Under the pieces are notes generated by a model. The model had not been told where the DNA came from and made no database searches. It saw only the letters and a list, made by a program, of their open reading frames with translations. A stretch of 64,000 nucleotides of DNA from Hahellaceae bacterium (GTDB taxonomy: Bacteria > Pseudomonadota > Gammaproteobacteria > Pseudomonadales > Oleiphilaceae), in contig JADJWY010000008.1 in NCBI GenBank assembly GCA_016716085.1, forward strand, positions 186,001-250,000, read 5' to 3'. The translations under genes and the position numbers were made by a program. Shown one piece after another: positions 24,561 through 32,594 of this stretch (position 1 is the first letter of the stretch; the number at the start of each line of letters is the position of its first letter).

Positions 24561-25118
24561 CTAAAGGGTTTCTTCAAGCTGTGATCTCAGAGCTTGCAAC
24601 GCCCGGCGCAGGTGGGACTTTACGGTGCCCAGCGGGAGTTGGGTCGCCTCCGCAATTTCCTCGTGGGTGAGCCCATGCAAAAAAGCCAGGCCCACCAGCT
24701 GTCGCTGATTAGGCGTTAACTGCCTGAGTGCGCGCTGCAGACTTGAATACTCCTGAAGGTTGCCCATCAGAGCATCCGCCGCCTCTTCTGGCAGCCCTTC
24801 AAACGCGACGTAGCGCCGTTTTTGGCGAATGCGATCGAGCGCGCGTGAACGGCACAACACCAGCAACCAGGTCATGACCGAACCGCGCAGCGGGTCATAA
24901 CGCAGCGCCTCTGTCCAGACCTTGGTATAGACCTCACTGACGACGTCCTCTGCCTCTGCGGTATTGCGCAGCATCCATAAGGCAAGGCGATAGACACGGT
25001 CGACCGAGTGGCGGTAGAGCTGCTCAAAGGCGTCGCCCTCTTCACGTTGAATGCCTTCAAGCAGCGGGAGCAGGGCATCTTCATGGGGGAGATCAAAGGC
25101 ATTGGCTTCCAAGCGCAT
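24561..25118 (-). CDS. ECF-type RNA polymerase sigma factor (with ChrR-like cupin)
   Basis: The 185-residue protein has region 2 motifs FEQLYRHSVDRVYRLALWML, AEDVVSEVYTKVW and GSVMTWLLVLCRSRALDRIR. Region 4 motifs are LTPNQRQLVGLAFLHGLTHEE and LPLGTVKSHLRRALQALR. It is 15 bases downstream of the nnrU-like gene and upstream of the ChrR-like cupin, suggesting a three-gene leftward unit. The pairing with a cupin differs from the RskA-type pairing of the other sigma factor 1.3 kb away. Confidence 0.93.
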   Translation of the reverse strand: MRLEANAFDLPHEDALLPLLEGIQREEGDAFEQLYRHSVDRVYRLALWMLRNTAEAEDVVSEVYTKVWTEALRYDPLRGSVMTWLLVLCRSRALDRIRQKRRYVAFEGLPEEAADALMGNLQEYSSLQRALRQLTPNQRQLVGLAFLHGLTHEEIAEATQLPLGTVKSHLRRALQALRSQLEETL

Positions 25119-25133
25119 CCCTCCTCAATCCCG

Positions 25134-25706
25134 TCAACCGATGGGAGACACGCCAATGAGTACCCGATGCAACAGAATCACAAAGGCGACATAGAGTGCC
25201 AGTCCTCCCCCGACGGCGATCATATCGTTGCGGGGGCCGGTATGGGCGATGGGCGTGGGATGAGGGCGACGACGCTTAATCGAGATGCGATCGGCGACGG
25301 CCCAGGCCAGAAAACTGCCAAACAGCAGGACATCCGCGAGCGTTCCATTTGCGAACAGGTGGGCCAGTGCCCACAGTTTGGTGGCTGCCAGCATTGGATG
25401 CTTGGTCGCCTGCTTGATACGTCCCGGCAGATAGGCGGCTAACAACAGGATGAAGACCGGTACCAAAAGAAGCATCGTGAGATGGCGTGTCCAGATGGGC
25501 GGCGTGTAGAGCACAATCGGGTCGAGGCGAGCCTGTCCGTATCCGATCAGAATCAGCACGAAGCCGAGGCCCGCGACACAGCTGTATACCGCTTTCCACG
25601 GCATCACACCAAGGCGTTTCGCCACTTGGTCGCGAAAGGGTTCGTTGATGATCGAAATAGAGTGAACACCCAGAAAAAGCAGAAGTCCAAGAATCAAAAG
25701 CAGCAT
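25134..25706 (-). CDS. NnrU family integral membrane protein
   Basis: The 190-residue protein has five or six hydrophobic segments. Family landmarks are LLFLGVHSISIINEPFRDQV near the start and AAYLPGRIKQATKHPMLAATKLWALAHLFANG, containing the conserved KHP and W-A-x-x-H-x-x-x-N residues seen in NnrU and isoprenylcysteine methyltransferase-like proteins. NnrU was linked to nitric-oxide reduction in denitrifiers, but the family is wider. Its place directly before the ECF sigma gene suggests that it belongs to that stress regulon rather than to denitrification. Confidence 0.85.
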   Translation of the reverse strand: MLLLILGLLLFLGVHSISIINEPFRDQVAKRLGVMPWKAVYSCVAGLGFVLILIGYGQARLDPIVLYTPPIWTRHLTMLLLVPVFILLLAAYLPGRIKQATKHPMLAATKLWALAHLFANGTLADVLLFGSFLAWAVADRISIKRRRPHPTPIAHTGPRNDMIAVGGGLALYVAFVILLHRVLIGVSPIG

Positions 25707-25811
25707 TGAGGAGGTCCCTGAGGGTCATTGTTGTCATGAGAACGTTAACCCATCATACCCTCCAAACTAAAGGTTTTTGAAGCCCACCCATTCAAAAGAC
25801 GCCCGTGCCGT

Positions 25812-27185
25812 TTAAAAGCCGTAACGGGCAGCTACAAAGGCGTTGCTATTCTCCTCAAGCTGGCCAAAAAAGGTATCAGGCCGGTGGGCATAAAAATGAT
25901 TGATTCCGGCATCCAGTGACCAGTGATCACTCCAGGCATAGTGTGCATTTATCCGAAGGTGCCCATCATCATCTGACGGGCTCCAGAAGTTAAACAGCGA
26001 TAGTTTCAGGCGCTGCTGCATGAGCAAATGTGTCAGGCGAAGCGTCAGCACCTGGCGCAGTGGGTCGGAGGGGGTAACACCTTGGGCGAGGCTGGCCAGG
26101 TATGCATCGTGATGCTGCATGCGCTCGACATAGTATTGTAAGCCACCCGTCAGCTCAGGGATTAACTCCTGCTCGTAGCCTGCCAGGGCGCGCCACTCGC
26201 TGTTGCGAACCAGGGGGTTGTCTCCGTGGTCATCCTCACGGCTGTCATAATAGCCAATTTCGCTGTTAAATAGCCCGGGTCCCAGCGGCAGGCGCACACT
26301 GGCACCCCAGACCCGCAGGCCGGGAAACGTGGCATGGCCTGAACCGGGATTCAACCCTGCCGGGCTTTTCCAGAAGCCGTCATACGCGTATAGGGCAACT
26401 TCGATGGCACCAAACCCGCGATAGGCACGCAGGCTCCACTCTGCATCTTCGGGCAGGTCGGTTTGCAGAGGGCGATCGGCTCCGTCTACCTGGCCCGTCG
26501 TCGGGTTATAAAAAACAACCCGGCGTCCATCAACGATCCGGTCAGCGTCAAATACGGGCGTCACCACCAGATCGAGATTTAACAGGGGCTGAAACAAGGA
26601 GACGCGAACGGCATCGGAGGGTGCTTTCAGGTATTCGACATCCCTGCCCAGGATGAAGGCATTCCAGTCCTTCGGAAACAGGTCGTTAATAAAAAGCAGG
26701 TCGCCGGTTCCCCAGGTCAGAATCTGGCGTCCCGCTTTGACATCCATGGACTCGCTGGCGCGCCACATAAAGTTGGCTTCACGCAGGTCGATCCAGCCTT
26801 CCCCCTGATCGAGTGAGATTTCCTGCGATTCAGAGAGTGTGTCGCCGATAACATCTGTCGTCAGATTAAAGGTCGTTGTTTCCCAGGATTTTTCCGCATG
26901 CAACTGTGCGCGGATCTCCGCAAGGGAGAGCGACTGTTGGCTAGCGTGTGAATGTAAATAATCACCCGCACGGATTTCCGTAAAGCCACTTAAATTCTCA
27001 ATCCAGGGCGTAGACGCTTCCTGCTCATCGGTTGCACGGGTCTGAACCACCAACTCAGACGGCGCACCGAGGGATTCAAGTCCGGCAGGTAGCGCGGGGG
27101 GCGCCGCCTGCGCATCGTGGGCAATCATCAGCGCGACGACCAAAACACGAGGCAGGCGACACAAGGTGAGCGTCTTTGCTGTCAT
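25812..27185 (-). CDS. Outer-membrane beta-barrel protein of the RND/LolA-like operon
   Basis: The protein has about 457 residues from the ATG ten bases after the preceding stop. A signal peptide precedes AQAAPPALP. The body alternates aromatic/amphipathic strands and ends in the aromatic AARYGF, typical of barrels folded by BamA. Segments such as DLREANFMWRASESMDVKAGRQILTWGTGD resemble DUF1302-type or other porin-like proteins. It is the last gene of the leftward DUF2892-RND-LolA-like operon, so it could be the outer-membrane end of a transport path for a hydrophobic substrate. The substrate is unknown. Confidence 0.75.
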   Translation of the reverse strand: MTAKTLTLCRLPRVLVVALMIAHDAQAAPPALPAGLESLGAPSELVVQTRATDEQEASTPWIENLSGFTEIRAGDYLHSHASQQSLSLAEIRAQLHAEKSWETTTFNLTTDVIGDTLSESQEISLDQGEGWIDLREANFMWRASESMDVKAGRQILTWGTGDLLFINDLFPKDWNAFILGRDVEYLKAPSDAVRVSLFQPLLNLDLVVTPVFDADRIVDGRRVVFYNPTTGQVDGADRPLQTDLPEDAEWSLRAYRGFGAIEVALYAYDGFWKSPAGLNPGSGHATFPGLRVWGASVRLPLGPGLFNSEIGYYDSREDDHGDNPLVRNSEWRALAGYEQELIPELTGGLQYYVERMQHHDAYLASLAQGVTPSDPLRQVLTLRLTHLLMQQRLKLSLFNFWSPSDDDGHLRINAHYAWSDHWSLDAGINHFYAHRPDTFFGQLEENSNAFVAARYGF

Positions 27186-27195
27186 GGCTGCCCCG

Positions 27196-27996
27196 TTATC
27201 GCAGCAAACGACGGGGTGGGTTGCGCAGATAGCGTTCACTGAACAACTCGTCTGCCAGATCCTGATCGTAGGCGATGCCGCTGTAACTCAGGGTCGTCGA
27301 ACCACCCATACGGGAATCGCTCATGCGGGCTTCTGTAACGGTTGGATAACCCTGAATCATTTCAACTTTCAGGGCTTCATAGGTCCGGTAGATCGCCCCT
27401 TTTGCGTCGCTGAATTCGGTTTTGACCGGCAACCCACTGGCTTTGTGTACCCAGGTGCGGTATGAGGCAAACTCGACCCCGGCGGCCTGTTTGGGAACGC
27501 TATTGATTACGTAGTATGGATCAGCGTCAGATTCCAATGTGTGGGTGTCCAGCGTGGGGCGTCGTCCACTGACATCTTCGTAGAAAAAATGGGAGCCCAT
27601 GAAGCTGGTGCGGGCATCGCTGGCGGAGATGCGTTTGACCAGATCCAGGCTGGGAAGATACAGCCATCGATCGTCTTCACTGTTAATATGCTTCCACGCC
27701 AGGAATACGCTTTGACTGACATCCGCCGGCTGATGGAAATACACATAGAATTTTTGGTCGCCATTGTCCTGATTGTCGACATCGCTTCGCATGATGGTGA
27801 ATTCCCGCGTACGCTCACGCTGCTGGTTATCCACAATCCTCATCTGGACACGCGCTTTACCATCGCGGCCCTGGTAATAGGCTACAGCACTGGCTTTACG
27901 CACGATGTCATCTACTGGGGCAGCATGAGTGGGCGACATGACAGCGGCGACAAGCACGCTTGCCAGGGTCAGTGAGCGAAGGAATGTAGAGGACAT
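27196..27996 (-). CDS. LolA-like outer-membrane lipoprotein-sorting family protein (PF17131-type)
   Basis: The 266-residue exported protein has a signal peptide ending near PTHA. Typical motifs are EFTIMRSDVDNQDNGDQKFYVYF, DDRWLYLPSLDLVKRISASD and GSHFFYEDVSGR. These belong to the LolA-like family commonly encoded beside MMPL-type RND transporters, thought to carry lipid-like molecules across the periplasm. Its ATG overlaps the RND stop by one base (TGATG), implying coupling. Confidence 0.87.
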   Translation of the reverse strand: MSSTFLRSLTLASVLVAAVMSPTHAAPVDDIVRKASAVAYYQGRDGKARVQMRIVDNQQRERTREFTIMRSDVDNQDNGDQKFYVYFHQPADVSQSVFLAWKHINSEDDRWLYLPSLDLVKRISASDARTSFMGSHFFYEDVSGRRPTLDTHTLESDADPYYVINSVPKQAAGVEFASYRTWVHKASGLPVKTEFSDAKGAIYRTYEALKVEMIQGYPTVTEARMSDSRMGGSTTLSYSGIAYDQDLADELFSERYLRNPPRRLLR

Positions 27997-30620
27997 CAGT
28001 GACTCCGGGATTTAAACAATGTTTTGGCAAAGACATGAAACAGGGCTGGCAGTAAGGTCAGTGATACCACGCCGGCAAGCAGCAGAATCGAACTGATAAA
28101 TACGCCCACGGTCTGATACGGAATCAGTGGTGCAGCCAGTAGGGGCAGGAAGCCTACACCAATCACGATGACATTGCGTGTGATTGCGCGTGCGGGCTCT
28201 CCAAACATCGGGTCTGCGGCCCTGTCCCAGCTCCCGGCCTGCGCGACCTGAAAGCGGGCGCGGGCAAGGAAATGAATGGCATAGTCCACGGCCAGTCCCA
28301 GGCTCAGCGCGGACAAAACCGCCACCGGCATGTCGTAGTCTTTGCCGATGAATCCGATCACTCCATAAATGGCACCAATGGTGATCGTCAGTGGCAGCAT
28401 ACTCAGTAACCCCCACCAGAATGATCGAAACAAGACAATCATCATCCCCAGTACGATCACGAAGCTGCCTAGAAAGGCTTCCAGCATGCCGCTCACCATC
28501 TTGTCTTGCCAGATTACGTTGATATACGTCAGGCCGAACCAATCGTGAGAGAGGGCAACCGGAGCCGGATGTTCCGCTAAATAACGTTTGGTCAGGTCAA
28601 CGATAGCCTTCATATCCGTGTTATCGCCACTCTTGAGCTGCAGCCAGAGCGTGGTGCGGCGGAAATCTGGCGTTACAAAATGCCAGAGATCCTGGGGTCG
28701 ATGACTGCTCTGGTAGGTGACCAGCGTTTGGCCGACGGCATTGACGCTGTCGGGCAGGCGGTAGGCCTTTTCGTCGCCCAGGAATAATTCCCGGTGAACG
28801 GTTTTGACAATGTCAGGCAAACCATTACTCTTGCCCACCTGCGTCGACTGCGACAGGAAGGTTTGCAGCCCCTCAATATAGGCCAGCACATCCGGGCGTT
28901 TGAATACTTCGCTTTGTTGCTCAATTTCACTGACCGCGACCAGGTAGGTATCCCAGGCCTCCCAGTCATCATCGTTGCTGGTTTTCATTGCCTGACTGAC
29001 ATACGCCCGTGTTGCCTCAAGCAGGGCCTTCCGATCATTCTGCGAGGACGATGTCAGCCACTGCTGCAGCGGTGTGGCGAGTGCCGCAGGCAGATCGTTA
29101 GCGGTATTCACCAGCGACTGCCGTGTGGTATCCACCGAAAGGTCTTGAGCGGCTGCGAGCGTCAGGTATGCCATGTAGGTTCCCCCAAAACGCGCATTCA
29201 GTTCCCGGTCAGCAACCCGAATAGGATGGTCTTCAGCGAACCACTTCACCGGATTGTCATTGATCTGAATCTGGCTGATGCCCCAGGCTGACAGAATGCC
29301 CAGGCCAGCAAACAGTAACAGTATGCTGCGAGCGAAGCGTCGGGTAAGCCCCCCAAGACCCGTTAGCAGGCGATCCATGAGACTCTTCCCGTCGCGATCC
29401 TGCGTGTGACGATTCGCTTGCTGGCGCCCGAATTGACTGAGACTGGCCTCTGGCATCAGCATGATATAAGCCGGAATGAGCGTCACTGTTAGCAGCCAGG
29501 CAAATGCGACGCCCAGCGCAACAAATAAGCCGAAAACCTGCACAGGGGGAATGGGGGTGAAGGCCAGAGATGCAAAACCGGCGCAGGTCGTGATCGTGGT
29601 GTAGAGCATGGGTGCATTCAGCTCAGTCATGACAGCATCCAGCGTGCGGGCCCTGTCCCGGCTGTGGGGATACCGGTCAAAGAAATCGGACAGGATATGG
29701 ACAGCGTCAAGTACTGCAATCGGCATCACAAAAATCGGAATCATCGAACTCATGATGTGGATCGTGTGACCGCTTAATACCAGCAACCCCATGGTCAAAA
29801 TGACGGACACCAGTGCCACGATCATGGGCGCGGATACGAGTCGTACATTGCGGAAAAAACTCCACATCAGCACGAATATCAAGGCCATGGCCAGGGGCGC
29901 GGAAATGGCCATTTGCTTGAACATATCGACGCCAAATTGATCCTGGGCGATAGGCAGCCCTGTAATATGGTATTCGTCGCCATGGTAGTAGTACGCAACA
30001 TGTTCGCGCAGCGCTTCCGCTACCTTGAAGCTAATGTCTTTGGAGGTAATGGGCAGGTAAAGGGCCAAAGCGCGTTGGTCGGAGGAGACCAGTGTATCTT
30101 TCAGAAACGGAATGCGTAGCGCCCTGGCAGCAATATCGGCTGCTTCCCTCGCGGTCTGCGGTGGTGCCGCCATGAGCCATTCAAAACGGACACTGCCCAG
30201 ACCTTCCTGCTGAATATGATCGACAGTGGAGGGTGCAATCAGATCAATGCTCACCACTCCATCCTGCCCGCCCTCTCGTTCCCATTGTAACGTCCTGGCA
30301 AATTCGGTCAGGTCATAAATATCGCGGAGGGTCTGAGGGTTGAACACACCTTGTGGATGCGTTTTGTTGACTACCCCGACCACAACCATGTCATTCAGGG
30401 CGAACGTGCGCTTCATTTCATTGTGAAGCACTCTGACGGGCTCATCGTCACGCAGCATATTCTCCGGGTCGGTGTCGATCGTCAGCGTGGGCAGAAAGCG
30501 ACTACTGGACGGAACCAGAAATGGCAGCGCGACCAGCACGATCAGCAGCAGGCTAAGCGTGCCGCTAAGCCAGAAACCTGCACGGGGATAGCGAACGGCG
30601 AGGCGAGGTAATATTTGCAT
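27996..30620 (-). CDS. RND-superfamily (MMPL-type) transporter
   Basis: The 874-residue inner-membrane protein has the two-fold RND plan: TM1 (about 18-36), a large periplasmic loop, a block of five helices (about 245-405), TM7 (about 430), a second loop, and five more helices (about 725-870). PIFVMPIAVLDAVHILSDFFDR and SALSLGLAVDYAIHFLARARF are the characteristic sterol-sensing-like helices, with acidic residues expected for proton coupling. Such proteins export hydrophobic compounds such as hopanoids or lipids. It precedes the LolA-like and barrel genes and follows a DUF2892 gene. Confidence 0.9.
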   Translation of the reverse strand: MQILPRLAVRYPRAGFWLSGTLSLLLIVLVALPFLVPSSSRFLPTLTIDTDPENMLRDDEPVRVLHNEMKRTFALNDMVVVGVVNKTHPQGVFNPQTLRDIYDLTEFARTLQWEREGGQDGVVSIDLIAPSTVDHIQQEGLGSVRFEWLMAAPPQTAREAADIAARALRIPFLKDTLVSSDQRALALYLPITSKDISFKVAEALREHVAYYYHGDEYHITGLPIAQDQFGVDMFKQMAISAPLAMALIFVLMWSFFRNVRLVSAPMIVALVSVILTMGLLVLSGHTIHIMSSMIPIFVMPIAVLDAVHILSDFFDRYPHSRDRARTLDAVMTELNAPMLYTTITTCAGFASLAFTPIPPVQVFGLFVALGVAFAWLLTVTLIPAYIMLMPEASLSQFGRQQANRHTQDRDGKSLMDRLLTGLGGLTRRFARSILLLFAGLGILSAWGISQIQINDNPVKWFAEDHPIRVADRELNARFGGTYMAYLTLAAAQDLSVDTTRQSLVNTANDLPAALATPLQQWLTSSSQNDRKALLEATRAYVSQAMKTSNDDDWEAWDTYLVAVSEIEQQSEVFKRPDVLAYIEGLQTFLSQSTQVGKSNGLPDIVKTVHRELFLGDEKAYRLPDSVNAVGQTLVTYQSSHRPQDLWHFVTPDFRRTTLWLQLKSGDNTDMKAIVDLTKRYLAEHPAPVALSHDWFGLTYINVIWQDKMVSGMLEAFLGSFVIVLGMMIVLFRSFWWGLLSMLPLTITIGAIYGVIGFIGKDYDMPVAVLSALSLGLAVDYAIHFLARARFQVAQAGSWDRAADPMFGEPARAITRNVIVIGVGFLPLLAAPLIPYQTVGVFISSILLLAGVVSLTLLPALFHVFAKTLFKSRSH

Positions 30621-30638
30621 GACCCTTTTGCCCAGCGT

Positions 30639-30842
30639 CTATTTGAATGCGTTTCCGGGTGCAACACCGGCTTTTTTGAGGATGATGGCCAGAGGGCAGA
30701 ATCCGGTAAAAGCCGCCTGAAACAGATTGGCGCCGACGAACGCGGTCAGAAAAAACCAATAAGGACTAACGCTATAGCCAAGGCTCAGGCTGAGTAATAT
30801 CATGAACCCTGCAAAAGCCATTACGAATCGATCGATGTTCAT
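30639..30842 (-). CDS. DUF2892 small membrane protein
   Basis: The 67-residue protein consists of two hydrophobic helices separated by YSVSPYW. It starts MNIDRFVMAFAGFMILL and contains the family motif NLFQAAFTGFCPLAIILKKAG, with the conserved F-x-G-F-C-P. DUF2892 segments are the membrane part of YgaP-type rhodaneses, and free-standing copies are common in sulfide/persulfide-responsive operons. This is the first gene of the leftward RND operon; an SD-like TCTCC complement lies just upstream. Confidence 0.88.
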   Translation of the reverse strand: MNIDRFVMAFAGFMILLSLSLGYSVSPYWFFLTAFVGANLFQAAFTGFCPLAIILKKAGVAPGNAFK

Positions 30843-30858
30843 CGTTATCTCCTGGTGA

Positions 30859-30902
30859 TTTAGATGTATCTAAAGTTCCAAGATAATTTAGAATAAACTA
30901 AA
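30859..30902. promoter_or_regulatory. Two palindromic operators for the ArsR-type regulator
   Basis: TTTAGATGTATCTAAA (30859-30874) is a perfect inverted repeat with seven-base arms. A second 16-base element, TTTAGAATAAACTAAA (30887-30902), keeps the outer TTTAG/CTAAA arms. Their starts are 28 bases apart, in the 109-base gap between the divergent DUF2892 and ArsR-type genes. Two matching sites in a divergent promoter are the expected layout for a dimeric winged-helix repressor controlling both directions. Confidence 0.75.
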
Positions 30903-30951
30903 ATAAACGTCAAGTTGATTCGTCGGGCTGCGTTCTTGGGGAGGAGAGGAA

Positions 30952-31287
30952 ATGGCAAATCAATTGGGGGTCGCCCCCAAAGAAGACTCGCGTCTGGATC
31001 CCGTGGGATTTGAAAAGGCACTGACGCTGATAAAATGTCTGGATAATCCCAATCGGCTGGCCATTCTGTGCCTGCTGTGTGGTACCGACATGACAGTAAC
31101 GGAAATGGCGGCAGAGGCGCAGTTAAGCCTCTCGGCTATGTCGCAGCACTTGAGTGTGCTGCGGGCAGCGGGTTTGGTGTCAACCGAAAAGCGGCAGCAG
31201 CAGGTGATTTACCGCCTTTGCAGTGACGAGGTCAAGGCGGTCATCGGGCTGCTGAAGTCAATGTATTGCGATGGCCATCAGGAGTGA
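30952..31287 (+). CDS. ArsR/SmtB-family regulator, possible persulfide sensor (SqrR/BigR/YgaV-like)
   Basis: The 111-residue winged-helix protein has the recognition region AQLSLSAMSQHLSVLRAAGLVSTEKRQQ split over helices 3-4, followed by VIYRLCSDEV. The metal-site motif ELCVCDL of ArsR/CadC types is absent. Cys40 and Cys106 are 66 residues apart; as I recall, the sulfide sensor SqrR uses Cys41 and Cys107. Cys43 is an extra nearby thiol. Together with the neighbouring DUF2892 gene, this suggests a reactive-sulfur-responsive repressor. It is divergent from the RND operon and overlaps the convergent gene by ten bases. Confidence 0.88.
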   Translation: MANQLGVAPKEDSRLDPVGFEKALTLIKCLDNPNRLAILCLLCGTDMTVTEMAAEAQLSLSAMSQHLSVLRAAGLVSTEKRQQQVIYRLCSDEVKAVIGLLKSMYCDGHQE

Positions 31288-31997
31288 AAGACATCTTCCA
31301 GATCGAGGTGGGTGAGGGCCTTGATCTGTTTCAACAGATAGCCCAGTGCAATCATCATCACCAGGGTGCTGGGTAAGGCAATCACCGGAAAACTCAATGC
31401 GGTCATTTTACCCAGTTCTTCCGTGTAGGCGACGGTTCCTGGCTCGCTGACCAGAATGACTTTAGCCAGCACATAGTTGAGCACGGACGAGAGAAAAAAA
31501 GACGCGGCGACCATGTAGCTGGCATTGCGAAGTTTGAGCTCGAAGGCTTGCTCAGTGCCATGCTGTGCCAGGGCATCGTGAACCACCTGAACTTTCATAA
31601 CCTGCTCATTGAATAAAAAAGTCCGGACCAATGGCCAGCGGGTGTTCACCGACAGTAGTGTGGCCAGCCCAAACAGACCTGGAATGGCGGCTTCTTTAAT
31701 AGCAATGTATTCAGGCGGTAACTTAAGCAAACTCATGGTGCCCGTCAGAATGACGCTGACAACGCCGAGAATGGAAAAGAAATTCGGTTTATGGGCCGTG
31801 AGGTAATCCCGAATCCCGTAGCCAATCGGAAAAATGAGCGCGACCACGATCGCCATCAAAGGACCAAGGTAGTCCTCTGAGCTCAGCTTGGTCATGATAG
31901 CTGTCGGCAGAATGATGTTGAAAACCAGGTTGCCTAAGAGACCGCCTTTTTTTTCTTTTGCGGGGGAATGAGGCAATTCGGAGGAGGGTGGTTGCAT
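31278..31997 (-). CDS. VC0807-like integral membrane protein
   Basis: The 239-residue protein has about six hydrophobic segments after a polar N-terminus. The pattern LVFNIILPTAIMTKLSSEDYLGPLMAIVVAL and VNTRWPLVRTFLFNE resembles the VC0807/intracellular-septation-A-like group. Function is unknown. The 3' end overlaps the ArsR-type gene by ten bases. The 123-base upstream gap contains a homopolymeric C/T stretch and probably the promoters for this gene and the YbjN-like gene. Confidence 0.75.
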   Translation of the reverse strand: MQPPSSELPHSPAKEKKGGLLGNLVFNIILPTAIMTKLSSEDYLGPLMAIVVALIFPIGYGIRDYLTAHKPNFFSILGVVSVILTGTMSLLKLPPEYIAIKEAAIPGLFGLATLLSVNTRWPLVRTFLFNEQVMKVQVVHDALAQHGTEQAFELKLRNASYMVAASFFLSSVLNYVLAKVILVSEPGTVAYTEELGKMTALSFPVIALPSTLVMMIALGYLLKQIKALTHLDLEDVFHS

Positions 31998-32120
31998 GAG
32001 AACACTTCTTCAGTCAATTGAAACACAAGCCGTGATTATACCTTTGAGACGGCCTAAGGTGTTAGTTGAGCCTAATTTCGCTATACTCGGCCCCCCTTTT
32101 TTTAATTGGTGGTTTTTTGA

Positions 32121-32594
32121 ATGGCCTTCCTGCACGAAGTTGACAGCGATTTGATTCTGAAGTGGTTGGAGTCGCTGCGCATTTCGCATTATCTCTGCGG
32201 TAACTGCCAGGGCATCCACATTACTGAATTACAGGAAATGGAGGGGGTGCTGGAAAGTCGTCTGTTTTTGGATGAAAGTTGCCTGATTTTCACCACTGAA
32301 CTGGAAGTGTGCAATTCGGCACTGTTCGCACTTCAGGCGGATTTACTGCGGGTCAATGGAACCTATGCACATCTCAAGGCGTTTCTGGACACCTCCGACA
32401 ACTACGCCGTAAGACTGATCCTGTGCAATACCCTCTGGACCTGCTCTGGATTGAGCGCCGAGCAGCTCGACATTTTCATGCGGGCGCTGATCGAGGCTAA
32501 GGCCGAGGTCATCCAATCTTTCCAGGAAGAAGGCTATCTGACGCTCTCGGCAGACGACGGCAACAACACTGCACCGGCATCAGCCCTCCACTGA
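32121..32594 (+). CDS. YbjN-domain-like protein
   Basis: The 157-residue soluble protein has the pattern LFLDESCLIFTTELEVCNSALFALQADLLRVNG and LCNTLWTCSGLSAEQLDIFMRALIEAKAEVI. The latter resembles the C-terminal half of YbjN-type proteins, which share a fold with type III secretion chaperones. There is no signal peptide. A function is not known. The end overlaps the convergent GNAT-C39 gene by 15 bases, so it sits in the ATP-grasp/GNAT neighbourhood. Confidence 0.6.
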   Translation: MAFLHEVDSDLILKWLESLRISHYLCGNCQGIHITELQEMEGVLESRLFLDESCLIFTTELEVCNSALFALQADLLRVNGTYAHLKAFLDTSDNYAVRLILCNTLWTCSGLSAEQLDIFMRALIEAKAEVIQSFQEEGYLTLSADDGNNTAPASALH

